From NCBI RefSeq assembly GCF_013185185.1, contig NZ_JAAZWE010000011.1:1-59378 (forward strand): DNA of 59,378 bases, read 5' to 3'. Position numbers and translations under genes: made by a program. A model generated the notes under the pieces. It made no database searches, was not told the origin of the DNA, and worked only from the letters and a program-made list of their open reading frames with translations. Every line of letters starts with the position of its first letter. The first letter of the stretch is position 1. This document shows, in pieces, positions 48,771 to 59,317 of the stretch. Origin of the DNA: Saccharibacillus endophyticus (GTDB taxonomy: Bacteria; Bacillota; Bacilli; Paenibacillales; Paenibacillaceae).

Positions 48771-49465
48771 GCTTCTTTCTCCTTTCGAACGGCCCGAAGC
48801 AAAAATTCCGCATAGTCCAGATCTTCGGGCGTCGTGATTTTAATATTGGTATAGTCGCCTTGAGCCACGCTCACCGGGATACCGATCCGCTCCGCCAGCA
48901 TGGAGTCGTCGGTACCGAGAAAACCTTCGGATACCGCTTCTTCGTGCGCGCGCAGCAGTTCTTCGGTCCGAAAACCCTGAGGGGTCTGAATCGCCCACAG
49001 CGCGCTGCGATCCGGGGTATCGACGATGGTGCTGCCTGCAACGATCTTAATCGTATCTTTAACCGGAACCGCAAGTACTGCCGCGCCGCTGCGCTGCATT
49101 TCTTCGTAGCAGGCGTCGATGTTTTCTTCCCGTATAAAAGGACGCACGCCGTCATGCACCATGACCCAAGGCGAAGAAGCTTGCTTCAAGCCTTCATACA
49201 CGGAATGTTGACGCTCGGCTCCGCCCGCAACGACCGTTTTGACGAGCGGGCAATCCGCTTCTTGGATATATCGCTTGCAGCGCTCGACATCCGCGGCTCC
49301 GGTCACGACGATGATCTCGGCAGTCGCGCCAAATCGCCCGAACGTCTCGATCGCCCCCAGAAATAACGGCCGGCCGTCCAATTCGAGAAATTGCTTGCTT
49401 TCTTTCGTCCCCATGCGCGAACCTCGCCCGGCCGCGACCACGATGACGCTCAAATTCCGTTCCAT
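48767..49465 (-). CDS. ispD: 2-C-methyl-D-erythritol 4-phosphate cytidylyltransferase
   Basis: The 232-residue enzyme makes CDP-methylerythritol in the MEP pathway. The nucleotide-binding VVAAGRGSRMGTKESKQF is near residues 9-26, and VHDGVRPFI lies near 104. The start at 49465 has only a weak GGGG site; a longer frame reaches 49546 but begins upstream of plausible coding sequence. It overlaps ispF by four bases. The usual yacL gene upstream is missing. Confidence 0.94.
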   Translation of the reverse strand: MERNLSVIVVAAGRGSRMGTKESKQFLELDGRPLFLGAIETFGRFGATAEIIVVTGAADVERCKRYIQEADCPLVKTVVAGGAERQHSVYEGLKQASSPWVMVHDGVRPFIREENIDACYEEMQRSGAAVLAVPVKDTIKIVAGSTIVDTPDRSALWAIQTPQGFRTEELLRAHEEAVSEGFLGTDDSMLAERIGIPVSVAQGDYTNIKITTPEDLDYAEFLLRAVRKEKEA

Positions 49466-49578
49466 GACTTTCAGCCCCGCCTTTATGTCCGTTTCGCTAT
49501 TTTCGCGTCCCCTTATTATACTACAAGACGCCGAAGTCGTCTTCAAAGTCCTGTGCGATAGCTAAGCCTGGCGGCTGC

Positions 49579-49692
49579 GGGAGGGATTCGTTTCGGTCGC
49601 GTGTTGAAATTGGGAAAAGTCGATTGAGTTTTAACAAGGTATTTTCCCAATTTCAAAGGCGAACGCTATCGCTCCTACACTGAATCCCTCCC
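49579..49692. repeat. Nested inverted repeat flanked by 8-base direct repeats
   Basis: Outer arms are GGGAGGGATTC (49579-49589) and GAATCCCTCCC (49682-49692). Inner arms are TTGAAATTGGGAAAA (49604-49618) and TTTTCCCAATTTCAA (49642-49656). GCCTGGCG occurs on both flanks (49566-49573 and 49696-49703), like a target-site duplication. This suggests a small non-coding mobile element or a structured RNA; neither is proven. Confidence 0.75.
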
Positions 49693-49927
49693 TACGCCTG
49701 GCGCTTTGCTAAGGCAAAGGCTTTGGAGACACCTTTGGAGTCTTCGCAAACGGGGTGGCTTTTTTATTAGGAAAAAGAAGAAACGGAGGCTTCGGTTCCG
49801 TTTCGCTTTTGGGGCATCAAGTAATCGGTTGGCATATTGCTTACGCTAATCTTAGACAAGAAAACTAAGTTCAAACCGAATTGAAAACGAGACTTCTCCT
49901 TAATACGCCCTTCCCCAAACAAACCAA

Positions 49928-49953
49928 AAGCTCCTCGCGGAACGCGGGAGCTT
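49928..49953 (-). terminator. Terminator in the disA-ispD gap
   Basis: AAGCTCC and GGAGCTT, with inner GCG/CGC pairs, form a hairpin followed by TTGGTTTG on the minus strand, about 220 bases after the disA stop. The T-run is short. Confidence 0.65.
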
Positions 49954-50060
49954 CATCGATTGATACAAAACGATAAAACGCGAACCGACAAGTTCGTGCT
50001 TCGCTTTTTTAACTCTAAAAATAATAAATCGAACCGCGTCCCACCGACCCTACCAGCGGA

Positions 50061-50145
50061 GTGAACTCGTTTTGAGCGACTTTTGGCTTTGATTTCCTTC
50101 CCCGAACCCGGAAATCAAAACAAGTGAAGCGAAAAACGAGTTCAC
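50061..50145. repeat. Nested inverted repeat just after disA
   Basis: Outer arms are GTGAACTCGTTTT (50061-50073) and AAAACGAGTTCAC (50133-50145). Inner arms are TTTGATTTCC (50088-50097) and GGAAATCAAA (50110-50119). It starts 25 bases past the disA stop, has no T-tail, and shares its layout but not its sequence with the element at 49.6 kb. Confidence 0.75.
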
Positions 50146-50169
50146 GCAGCGCCTAGGTACGGCAAAAGG

Positions 50170-51243
50170 TCACACCTGCCGTTCGATAAACACCTGATCC
50201 TGTAATCGGCGCAGGCCTTCTTTGATCGTGCGGGCGCGGGCGCCGCCGATGCCGTCGACTTCGTCGAGCTGTTCCAGCTCCGCGCGCACGACTTGGCCCA
50301 ATTGGCCGAAATGTTCGGTCAAATTGTTCACGATCACGTTCGGCAGACGGGGGATTTTGCTCAGCACGCGATAGCCGCGCGGCGTCAGCATTTCGTCGGT
50401 GACGGATACCGATGCCGGATAACCGAGCAGACGGACGATATGCGCGGTGTCCAGCAGTTCGTCGTCCGTGGAACGGCGAAGCGCAGTCAGGACGTCTTTG
50501 GCTTTATCGTCGTCCGTTTGGGCGATATAGTCTTTGATCAGCAGCATGACTTCGCGCTCGGTATTGCCGACCAACTCTTCCATTTGCATGGAGATCAATC
50601 GCCCTTCATTGCCGAGTTCGCTGACGTAGCGCTGGATTTCCGTTTTGATGCGCAGCACCATTTCCACGCGGCGAATGACTCCGACCACTTCGGCCAGCGT
50701 GACCAATTCTTCGAATTCGGAAGCGGTCAGGTTGGTTAACGCTTGAGTGAGTACGACTTTGTAGCGTTCCAGCGTTTGAATGGCCTGATTCGCTTTGGTC
50801 AGGATTACGCCGATCTCTTTGAGCGTATAACGCAGGCTGCCCAAATACAGCGTGATGATATTCCGACGCTGCGAAATGGATACGACAAGTTTGCCGGTTT
50901 GTTTGGCGACCCGTTCCGCCGTGCGGTGACGAATTCCTGTTTCCGACGAAGAAATCGCGGAATCGGGGATCAACTGGGTATTGGCATATAAGATACGTTT
51001 AAGATCCTCGCTTAGGATGATCGCGCCGTCCATTTTGGCAAGTTCATACAGATAGTTCGGCGAAAAATCGCAGTTGATGGAAAATCCCCCGTCGACAACC
51101 TCCATCACTTCCGGGCTATACCCCACAACCAGCAAAGCGCCGGTTTTCGCCCGAAGCACATTCTCAAGCCCGTCGCGGAAAGGTGCTCCCGGTGCGACCA
51201 GCTTGAGCAATTCATTCATTTTTGCAGATTCCGATTCTTTCAT
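50170..51243 (-). CDS. disA: DNA integrity scanning diadenylate cyclase DisA
   Basis: The 357-residue enzyme makes cyclic di-AMP from two ATP while scanning DNA. The DAC domain has DGAIILSED and GIRHRTAERVA (RHR motif); a long helical spine and a C-terminal HhH DNA-binding domain (LDEVDGIGGARARTIKEGL) follow. GGAGG six bases before the ATG at 51243 decides the start. It follows radA by 37 bases, the standard pair. Confidence 0.96.
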   Translation of the reverse strand: MKESESAKMNELLKLVAPGAPFRDGLENVLRAKTGALLVVGYSPEVMEVVDGGFSINCDFSPNYLYELAKMDGAIILSEDLKRILYANTQLIPDSAISSSETGIRHRTAERVAKQTGKLVVSISQRRNIITLYLGSLRYTLKEIGVILTKANQAIQTLERYKVVLTQALTNLTASEFEELVTLAEVVGVIRRVEMVLRIKTEIQRYVSELGNEGRLISMQMEELVGNTEREVMLLIKDYIAQTDDDKAKDVLTALRRSTDDELLDTAHIVRLLGYPASVSVTDEMLTPRGYRVLSKIPRLPNVIVNNLTEHFGQLGQVVRAELEQLDEVDGIGGARARTIKEGLRRLQDQVFIERQV

Positions 51244-51280
51244 TGGCTGCCTCCCGTTGCGTTGGCCGATGAACAACACC

Positions 51281-52657
51281 TTATTCCAGCGCTGCTTTGA
51301 GCGCCTGCGACACGGTCTCGACCCCGATTAATTGTATGCCTTCGGGATGCTTCCATCCCTTTAAGCTTTTCTGAGGTAAAATTACCCGTTTAAAGCCCAG
51401 TTTCAACGCTTCTTTCACACGCTGCTCGGCTCGGGCCACGGCACGTACTTCACCGGTCAGGCCGATTTCTCCGAACACCGCATCGTAAGGACGCGTTGGT
51501 TTATCCTGCATGCTCGACGCGATGCTGACCGCAACGGCCAGATCGACCGCCGGTTCATCCAACCGAACTCCGCCTGCCACATTGACGTAAGCGTCCTGCG
51601 TTTGCATGTATAACCCCATCCGTTTTTCCAACACCGCGATAATCAAGTTTAAGCGATTATAATCAATGCCGGTTCCCATCCGCCGCGGCGAAGGGAAATG
51701 AGTAGTGGCAACAAGGGCTTGAAGCTCTACCAATACGGGTCTTGTTCCTTCCATGCTGGCTACAACGGTCGTACCGGATACGCCCATCGCCCGCTCGGAC
51801 AAAAACAATTCCGAAGGATTGGTCACTTCATCCAAACCATGCTCGCGCATTTCGAAGATTCCCATCTCGTTCGTCGAACCAAAACGATTCTTCACCGCGC
51901 GCAGAATGCGATACGTATGATGCCGCTCTCCTTCGAAGTACAAGACGCAGTCCACCATATGCTCCAGCATACGGGGTCCGGCGATCGCGCCTTCCTTGGT
52001 CACGTGACCCACCAATACGATAGCGATCCCGCCGTTTTTGGCCAGACGCATAAAGCGTGCCGTACATTCGCGTACCTGCGACACGCTGCCCGGCGCACTC
52101 GTGACATCCGGTTGGTATACCGTCTGGATCGAGTCAATAACGAGAAAGTCCGGCGCGATTTGCTCGATCGACTGTTCGATCTGCTCCATATTGCTTTCGC
52201 AAAGCACGTACAGCTGCGGCGACAATGCGCCGAGCCGCTCGGCACGAAGTTTCGTTTGCTTGACCGACTCTTCGCCCGAAATATATAGAACCTTGAGGCC
52301 CGAGGCTGCCAACGAATGCGAAGCCTGAAGCAGCAATGTGGATTTCCCGATACCGGGGTCTCCGCCGACCAGGATGAGCGAACCGGGCACGACGCCTCCG
52401 CCAAGCACCCGGTTCAGTTCTCCGATTTTGGTGTCCACGCGCGGCTCTTGCCCGCTTTCGATATCGACGATGGACATCGGCTTTTGGGTTCCTTGGAACA
52501 GAGAAGCATTCATTCCGGTCATTCCCTGCGTTTTCACGCTGCTGACCGTCTCCTCCACCATGGAATTCCACGATTGGCATCCCGGACATTTTCCGTACCA
52601 TTTAGGCGACTCGTAGCCGCAATCGGTGCAATAAAACTTCGTTTTTGTTTTGGCCAT
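51281..52657 (-). CDS. radA: DNA repair protein RadA (branch-migration helicase)
   Basis: The 458-residue RecA-like protein acts in recombinational repair. It has an N-terminal zinc finger (YCTDCGYESPKWYGKCPGC), Walker A GDPGIGKST near residue 98, the RadA motif KNRFGSTNEMG, and a C-terminal Lon-like domain. It begins a unit with disA. A weak TTGGAC/ATAAAT pair could be its promoter but is not convincing. Confidence 0.96.
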   Translation of the reverse strand: MAKTKTKFYCTDCGYESPKWYGKCPGCQSWNSMVEETVSSVKTQGMTGMNASLFQGTQKPMSIVDIESGQEPRVDTKIGELNRVLGGGVVPGSLILVGGDPGIGKSTLLLQASHSLAASGLKVLYISGEESVKQTKLRAERLGALSPQLYVLCESNMEQIEQSIEQIAPDFLVIDSIQTVYQPDVTSAPGSVSQVRECTARFMRLAKNGGIAIVLVGHVTKEGAIAGPRMLEHMVDCVLYFEGERHHTYRILRAVKNRFGSTNEMGIFEMREHGLDEVTNPSELFLSERAMGVSGTTVVASMEGTRPVLVELQALVATTHFPSPRRMGTGIDYNRLNLIIAVLEKRMGLYMQTQDAYVNVAGGVRLDEPAVDLAVAVSIASSMQDKPTRPYDAVFGEIGLTGEVRAVARAEQRVKEALKLGFKRVILPQKSLKGWKHPEGIQLIGVETVSQALKAALE

Positions 52658-52763
52658 GGATCTCCTCTCTCACTTCCGCAATACGGAAAGCTCTTCCTAA
52701 AAAGTTTATCATTTATTGGTTATAAAAGTAAGGGTCCAACCCCCTATAGAGACGGCTGTCAAG

Positions 52764-52806
52764 CAAAAAAATCCGAACCGCGGAAATGAGATCCCGCGGT
52801 TCGGAT
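52764..52806 (-). terminator. Terminator after clpC
   Basis: On the minus strand, ATCCGAACCGCGG pairs with CCGCGGTTCGGAT and is followed by seven T. It ends the ctsR operon. Confidence 0.93.
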
Positions 52807-52895
52807 TTGATGCGGCCGGCAGACCGGATGAGCGCGAAGCTTCGCCCGGCCCGGGCCTGATCGTGCAAGGCAATGCTTCTGCAAAAACTGCCTGA

Positions 52896-55361
<2,466 letters not shown>

Positions 55362-55409
55362 ATGCAAAGCACCTCCGCAAAGTAGTAAAAATCATCAGGT
55401 AAAACATAG

Positions 55410-56474
55410 TTATTCTTTACTCTTAACCAGTTTGTCCCGGATCAATTGCGCCCGGTACATATCCTTCTCCGATGTGTTCATTGTAGCACCGAACGTTTTC
55501 TGAAGGAAATGCGGCTGGGTTAAAATCGTAAGCTCGTTAAGCAGCGTTACGGGAAGCCCGTCGATCCAGCCCAGGTCAACGCCCAAACGAACGTCAGATA
55601 ACCGCTGTGCGGCCTCTTTGCCGTCGATGATCGCCGCATGGGTCAGAATACCGTAAGAGCGCATTACCCGATCATACAGACGAATCTTCGATTCTCCGAC
55701 AAGACGATTGCGCGCCTGTCGTTCATATTCGATAATCTGGACCACAATTCCTTCCAGGTTATCGACGATCTCTTGTTCATTCTGTCCCAATGTAATCTGA
55801 TTCGAGATTTGGAACAGATTTCCCTGGGCTTCACTGCCTTCTCCGTAAATACCGCGAACGGTAAGCCCTACCTGGGATACCGCACTCAAAATACGGCCGA
55901 TCTGATGAGTCATGACCAATGCCGGCATATGAATCATCACGGAAGCTCTCAGCCCCGTCCCGACGTTGGTCGGACAACTGGTCAGATAACCTCGACGATC
56001 GTCGAAGGCATAATCGATATACGCCTCCAATGAATCATCCACTTCCGTCGCTCGCTCCCAAGCTTGTCTGACCTGAAAACCCGGATACAGACACTGAATA
56101 CGGATATGATCTTCTTCGTTTACCATAATGCTAAGCGATTCGTCTTCACTCAGTACAACGGCCGCTTCCTGCGATTCGTTAGCCAACATCGGGCTCACAA
56201 GCCGCTTCTCGACCAATACTTGACGATCAATCTCACTCAGTTCGTCAAGCGGCACGGATTGCATCGGACCTAGATCATCCTTCGCTTGCTCGGCCGCTTC
56301 AACGACCAATTGTCGCACCTGCCCCGCCTGCTCCTCGCTTGCCACAAGAGGAAAAGGAAGAGAGCGGAGGTTGCGCGCAATTCGAACCCGGCTGCTGATG
56401 ACGATATCGGAATCTTGTCCTTCTCCCCGCATCCAGGTACTTAATGCATGTTCCGTAAACGCAAATTCAGACAT
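55410..56474 (-). CDS. mcsB: Protein arginine kinase McsB
   Basis: The 354-residue kinase, related to phosphagen kinases, phosphorylates arginines to mark proteins for ClpCP and to inactivate CtsR. SSRVRIARNLRSLPFP near residue 27-42, CPTNVGTGLRASVMIH and the GEGSEAQGNLFQISNQ loop are family motifs. It follows mcsA by 12 bases and precedes clpC. Confidence 0.96.
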   Translation of the reverse strand: MSEFAFTEHALSTWMRGEGQDSDIVISSRVRIARNLRSLPFPLVASEEQAGQVRQLVVEAAEQAKDDLGPMQSVPLDELSEIDRQVLVEKRLVSPMLANESQEAAVVLSEDESLSIMVNEEDHIRIQCLYPGFQVRQAWERATEVDDSLEAYIDYAFDDRRGYLTSCPTNVGTGLRASVMIHMPALVMTHQIGRILSAVSQVGLTVRGIYGEGSEAQGNLFQISNQITLGQNEQEIVDNLEGIVVQIIEYERQARNRLVGESKIRLYDRVMRSYGILTHAAIIDGKEAAQRLSDVRLGVDLGWIDGLPVTLLNELTILTQPHFLQKTFGATMNTSEKDMYRAQLIRDKLVKSKE

Positions 56475-56486
56475 GAGTCGGCCCCC

Positions 56487-57011
56487 TTACCGCTGCGAAC
56501 GCTGCAACTCAAGATCGCGAATGCGATCCCTGAGCTGCGCGGCCGTTTCGAATTCCTGCTTTTCGATGCGCTCTTGCAGCTCCTGCTTGAGCGCATCGAT
56601 CTCGCGTTGAACCTGAAGGTCGGCTCCGCCGCGTTTTGGTACTTTACCGACATGCACGGTCCCTCCATGTACGCGTTTAAGCAGCGGATCAATCTTATCG
56701 TCAAAATATTTGTAGCACGAGCTGCATCCGAAACGCCCGATCTTGCGAAATTGAGCGTAAGTCATCCCGCATTTCTCGCAATGAAGCTGCTGAGCTTGCG
56801 ACGCTCCTCCGGTATGCGTTTTGCCTGCCATATCAAAATCCAAAAATCCCGAAAGCAGATTATGGATCGAAAATCCGCCAGACGTTCCCGGAATCATCTC
56901 GCCTTTTTCCCTCGCGCATTGCTCGCAGATATGGAACTCGTTTTTTTCACCATTAATAATTTTCGTAAAATGCAGGGTTGCGGGCCGCTGCTGACATTCC
57001 TGGCACAGCAT
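56487..57011 (-). CDS. mcsA: McsA, activator of McsB
   Basis: The 174-residue protein has CxxC pairs (LCQEC, ICEQC, HCEKC, GCSSC) for zinc and a C-terminal UVR motif (DALKQELQERIEKQEFETAA). It activates McsB and senses metals or redox stress. The ATG at 57011 is seven bases after GGAGGT; a six-codon extension overlaps the site. Confidence 0.94.
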   Translation of the reverse strand: MLCQECQQRPATLHFTKIINGEKNEFHICEQCAREKGEMIPGTSGGFSIHNLLSGFLDFDMAGKTHTGGASQAQQLHCEKCGMTYAQFRKIGRFGCSSCYKYFDDKIDPLLKRVHGGTVHVGKVPKRGGADLQVQREIDALKQELQERIEKQEFETAAQLRDRIRDLELQRSQR

Positions 57012-57044
57012 TCGCCCCACCTCCTTCACCTAAATGAACATCCT

Positions 57045-57506
57045 TTAATGCCCCATGAGCGCAATCAACATCGCCTTCATAATCCGCGCACGCATCTCAT
57101 CCCGATAAGGCAGCTTGAGCAGTAAAGTATCACGTATAATCGCCGAACGCATCAATGCAGCTTCGCGGCTCGTAATCAGGTCCGCTTCTTTCAATCGGTA
57201 GATCAAACCTTCGGCTGCGGATTGAGTCATTTCGCTGCCGATCGTTTCATGCACGTGAGCGTGAAGCTCGGAGTGTGCCGGAAGCTGAATTCGCTGAATG
57301 CGGATATACCCGCCGCCGCCGCGTTTACTCTCGACCAAATATCCTTTTTCCAATGTAAAACGCGTACTGATGACATAATTGATCTGAGACGGCACGCAAG
57401 AGAAACGATCAGCCAGATCATTGCGTTGAATCTCGATCATGCCACCCTGACTTTCCTGCAAAACGGTCTTTAAATAATGCTCGATGATATCGGAAATATT
57501 ACGCAT
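57045..57506 (-). CDS. ctsR: Transcriptional repressor CtsR
   Basis: The 153-residue dimeric repressor binds heptad repeats upstream of clp genes and is released by heat or McsB. The winged helix has RNDLADRFSCVPSQINYVIS; the glycine loop that senses heat is RGGGGYIRI. GGAGGG lies seven bases before the ATG at 57506; a longer frame to 57590 is unsupported. Its own operator lies upstream. Confidence 0.96.
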   Translation of the reverse strand: MRNISDIIEHYLKTVLQESQGGMIEIQRNDLADRFSCVPSQINYVISTRFTLEKGYLVESKRGGGGYIRIQRIQLPAHSELHAHVHETIGSEMTQSAAEGLIYRLKEADLITSREAALMRSAIIRDTLLLKLPYRDEMRARIMKAMLIALMGH

Positions 57507-57674
57507 CGATTCACCCTCCACGATCTGCCTGAGCCGCCGCCCGTTTGCTATCCGAATGTGGAGCCTACTCTTAAAATAACCCTTCCGCAAAAAGGAAGAA
57601 ACGTCTGGTTGTTTCGAGGCACCGTCTGTTTGCGGCGTGTCGCAGGGTAATATAATAATGGCAAACCTGTTGAC

Positions 57675-57691
57675 TTTGACTTTCTTTGACT
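57675..57691 (-). promoter_or_regulatory. CtsR operator
   Basis: The minus strand reads AGTCAAA-GAA-AGTCAAA, an exact match to the CtsR heptad-repeat consensus, followed by a partial third GTCAAC. It lies directly downstream of the -10 element, so binding should block transcription. Confidence 0.95.
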
Positions 57692-57699
57692 TTTTAACT

Positions 57700-57727
57700 A
57701 TTATAGCATACTTTTTTTAATTGCCAA
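57700..57727 (-). promoter_or_regulatory. Sigma-A promoter of the ctsR operon
   Basis: The minus strand shows TTGGCA (57727-57722), a 16-base spacer and perfect TATAAT (57705-57700), just upstream of the CtsR operator. Confidence 0.85.
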
Positions 57728-57747
57728 GCTTTCGCGCAAGAAGGAAA

Positions 57748-57776
57748 TAAAAAAGGCCACGGTCTCCCGCAGCCTT
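57748..57776 (-). terminator. Terminator after the beta-helix gene
   Basis: AAGGCTGCGG pairs with CCGTGGCCTT (two wobble pairs), loop GAGA, followed by TTTT on the minus strand, nine bases after the stop. Confidence 0.82.
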
Positions 57777-57784
57777 CGATTTCA

Positions 57785-58975
57785 TTAAAATCCGGTGTTG
57801 CCTTCGGCATGAATCTCTCCTTTTTTAAAGGTTGCAGCCGCGGCTCCCGAATTTTTGACTTGATTATTGGTGAAGTAAATATTGCCGATCTGGCCATCTC
57901 CCCATACGCCGATTCCAGCGTTAGCAGAATCGGAAATCATATTGCGGGTAAAACGAACCTCGTCAATACTTCCTTGATCGGCGAAGACCAATACGTTCGG
58001 ATGATCATCCGTCGGCCGAGTGCCCGTTTTAATGATCGTATTGTCGTTCACGGTTACTTTTTTGACGTCGCGGGTATTCCAATGCTTCTCGACCGCGATA
58101 TAAATACCGGCCATTTCGGTATTATTGATCTTGTTTTTCTCGATCGTTACTTCGCTGCCGCCGACTACCGAAATTCCTCGAGCTTTGGAAGAGTAACCCA
58201 CCGTATTATTACGGATCACAATATCTCGGGTAAGTGCCGGGTCTTTATGATAGCTCACCACAGCAATCCCGTCGTCCCCGGTCTGTTTGACCGTATTGTT
58301 TTCTACCGTGATTCCTTTGCTTCCGTCCGTCAGATGAATGCCGTCCGCTTTGGTATTCTTGATTACGTTTCCGGATATGGTTCCTCCGTTTGCTTCGTCG
58401 CGCACCAGGATTCCCGCCGTACCGGCCCCCACGATTCTGACGTTGCGTATCGAAAAGTCCGAAGCGCCCAACACCGTGATGCTGTTTTTCGAGTCCGCCC
58501 CGTCGCGTTTTCCCGTATTGGCATAAACATGAGTCAAATCCTGCAAAGCCGGGCTTTTCCCTTTGAGATTGATCGAACCGCCCGCCGGATTGGTCGAAGT
58601 CAAAACGGATCGTTTCGCTCCTGCTCCGACGATTCGAACGCCGGTTACGTTCAGTACGCCGCTCAGCAGAAAATTACCCGAAGGCACATACAACGTTTTG
58701 CCTTGGTTCCTGGCGGCTTTGATGGCTTTGTTGAACGCTGCCAACGAATCCTTCTTGCCGTTTCCGACCGCGCCGTAAGCCGTTACCGATATGGAATTTG
58801 CGGGTTTGGCACTTTGAACGGAAGCCGCCGAAGCTGTTCCGCTTCCGTAAATCTTGCTCAAAACTCCCGAAAATCCTTCGACCGGTTGCCAAGCAATTGT
58901 ACCGACTATGCCTAAAACCAAAGCCGGCATCAAATACTTTCGCCTCATTTTAAATTTTTGTTTCTCCATAGACAT
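57785..58975 (-). CDS. Exported right-handed parallel beta-helix protein
   Basis: The 396-residue protein has a basic, hydrophobic N-terminus (MRRKYLMPALVLGIVGTIAW, about 10-29) and a possible cleavage region near TASA (47-50). SVTAYGAVGNGKKDSLAAFN at 63-82 resembles the start of the pectate-lyase-superfamily fold, and repeated turns such as ENNTVKQTGDDGIAV and VNDNTIIKTG follow. Proteins of this fold include lyases and polysaccharide hydrolases, but I cannot point to catalytic residues with confidence. It lies between an rRNA operon and ctsR, in the same direction, and looks like a locus-specific addition. Confidence 0.8.
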   Translation of the reverse strand: MSMEKQKFKMRRKYLMPALVLGIVGTIAWQPVEGFSGVLSKIYGSGTASAASVQSAKPANSISVTAYGAVGNGKKDSLAAFNKAIKAARNQGKTLYVPSGNFLLSGVLNVTGVRIVGAGAKRSVLTSTNPAGGSINLKGKSPALQDLTHVYANTGKRDGADSKNSITVLGASDFSIRNVRIVGAGTAGILVRDEANGGTISGNVIKNTKADGIHLTDGSKGITVENNTVKQTGDDGIAVVSYHKDPALTRDIVIRNNTVGYSSKARGISVVGGSEVTIEKNKINNTEMAGIYIAVEKHWNTRDVKKVTVNDNTIIKTGTRPTDDHPNVLVFADQGSIDEVRFTRNMISDSANAGIGVWGDGQIGNIYFTNNQVKNSGAAAATFKKGEIHAEGNTGF

Positions 58976-59106
58976 CCTTCACTCCCAGTCTTTAGCTTTT
59001 TAAGTGTATATAAAACGGATTCGAACCGCTTCAAACTAAATTGTTAATAAACTATGAGTAAACCGATAAAAATGCAGAATACACTGAAGAAATAACGAAT
59101 ATACAA

Positions 59107-59142
59107 TAAAAAGATCCAAGAGGTCGGTGGATAACTTGGATC
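59107..59142 (-). terminator. Attenuator-like hairpin upstream of the beta-helix gene
   Basis: GATCCAAG (59142-59135) pairs with CTTGGATC (59120-59113), loop 14 bases, followed by TTTTTATTG on the minus strand. It would sit in the leader if transcription starts upstream. Confidence 0.6.
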
Positions 59143-59244
59143 AATTCAGATTTTGTGGAAAAACTGTGTGCAATTCGCGAAAATTTCGAATAACTTTAAA
59201 GCGATTTTTTGAGTTATACCGAATTGTGGAAGGTTTGTGGAAAA
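59126..59244 (-). promoter_or_regulatory. Cluster of DnaA-box-like sequences
   Basis: Two exact matches to TTWTNCACA, both reading TTTTCCACA, lie at 59244-59236 and 59162-59154, and a near match TTATCCACC at 59134-59126. All are in the same orientation in AT-rich sequence. No replication gene is near, so a titration or control site is more likely than an origin. Confidence 0.5.
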
Positions 59245-59278
59245 GTCAACTTCTAATAAACAGCATCATCTTTAAAAT

Positions 59279-59305
59279 AAAAAAAGCCTTCCCTGTTAAG
59301 GGAAG
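59279..59305 (-). terminator. Terminator of the right rRNA operon
   Basis: CTTCCCT and AGGGAAG form a stem, loop of four, followed by a G-C and seven T on the minus strand, 13 bases after the 5S end. Confidence 0.85.
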
Positions 59306-59317
59306 ACTTCTTCATTG

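Larger units (their letters stand above)
49466..50169. other. Gene-free region between disA and ispD
   Basis: These 704 bases contain no supported gene. They hold two nested inverted repeats (49579-49692 and 50061-50145), a terminator (49928-49953), a hairpin GAAACGGA/TTCCGTTTC near 49785, and a short tandem CCTTTGGAG. No clear sigma-A promoter for ispD was found. Confidence 0.7.
58976..59278. other. AT-rich region upstream of the beta-helix gene
   Basis: No gene was seen. A weak promoter candidate for the minus strand is TCCACA, 17 bases, TATAAC ending near 59213. An attenuator-like hairpin lies at 59107-59142, and DnaA-box-like sequences lie at 59126-59244. Confidence 0.55.

Noticed and set aside
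49466..50169. CRISPR array or insertion sequence in the gap after disA
   Set aside because: Repeats are inverted, not regularly spaced direct repeats, and no transposase frame or remnant is present.
59126..59244. Replication origin
   Set aside because: Only three DnaA-like boxes were seen, with no dnaA/dnaN genes, and the locus lies between an rRNA operon and ctsR.
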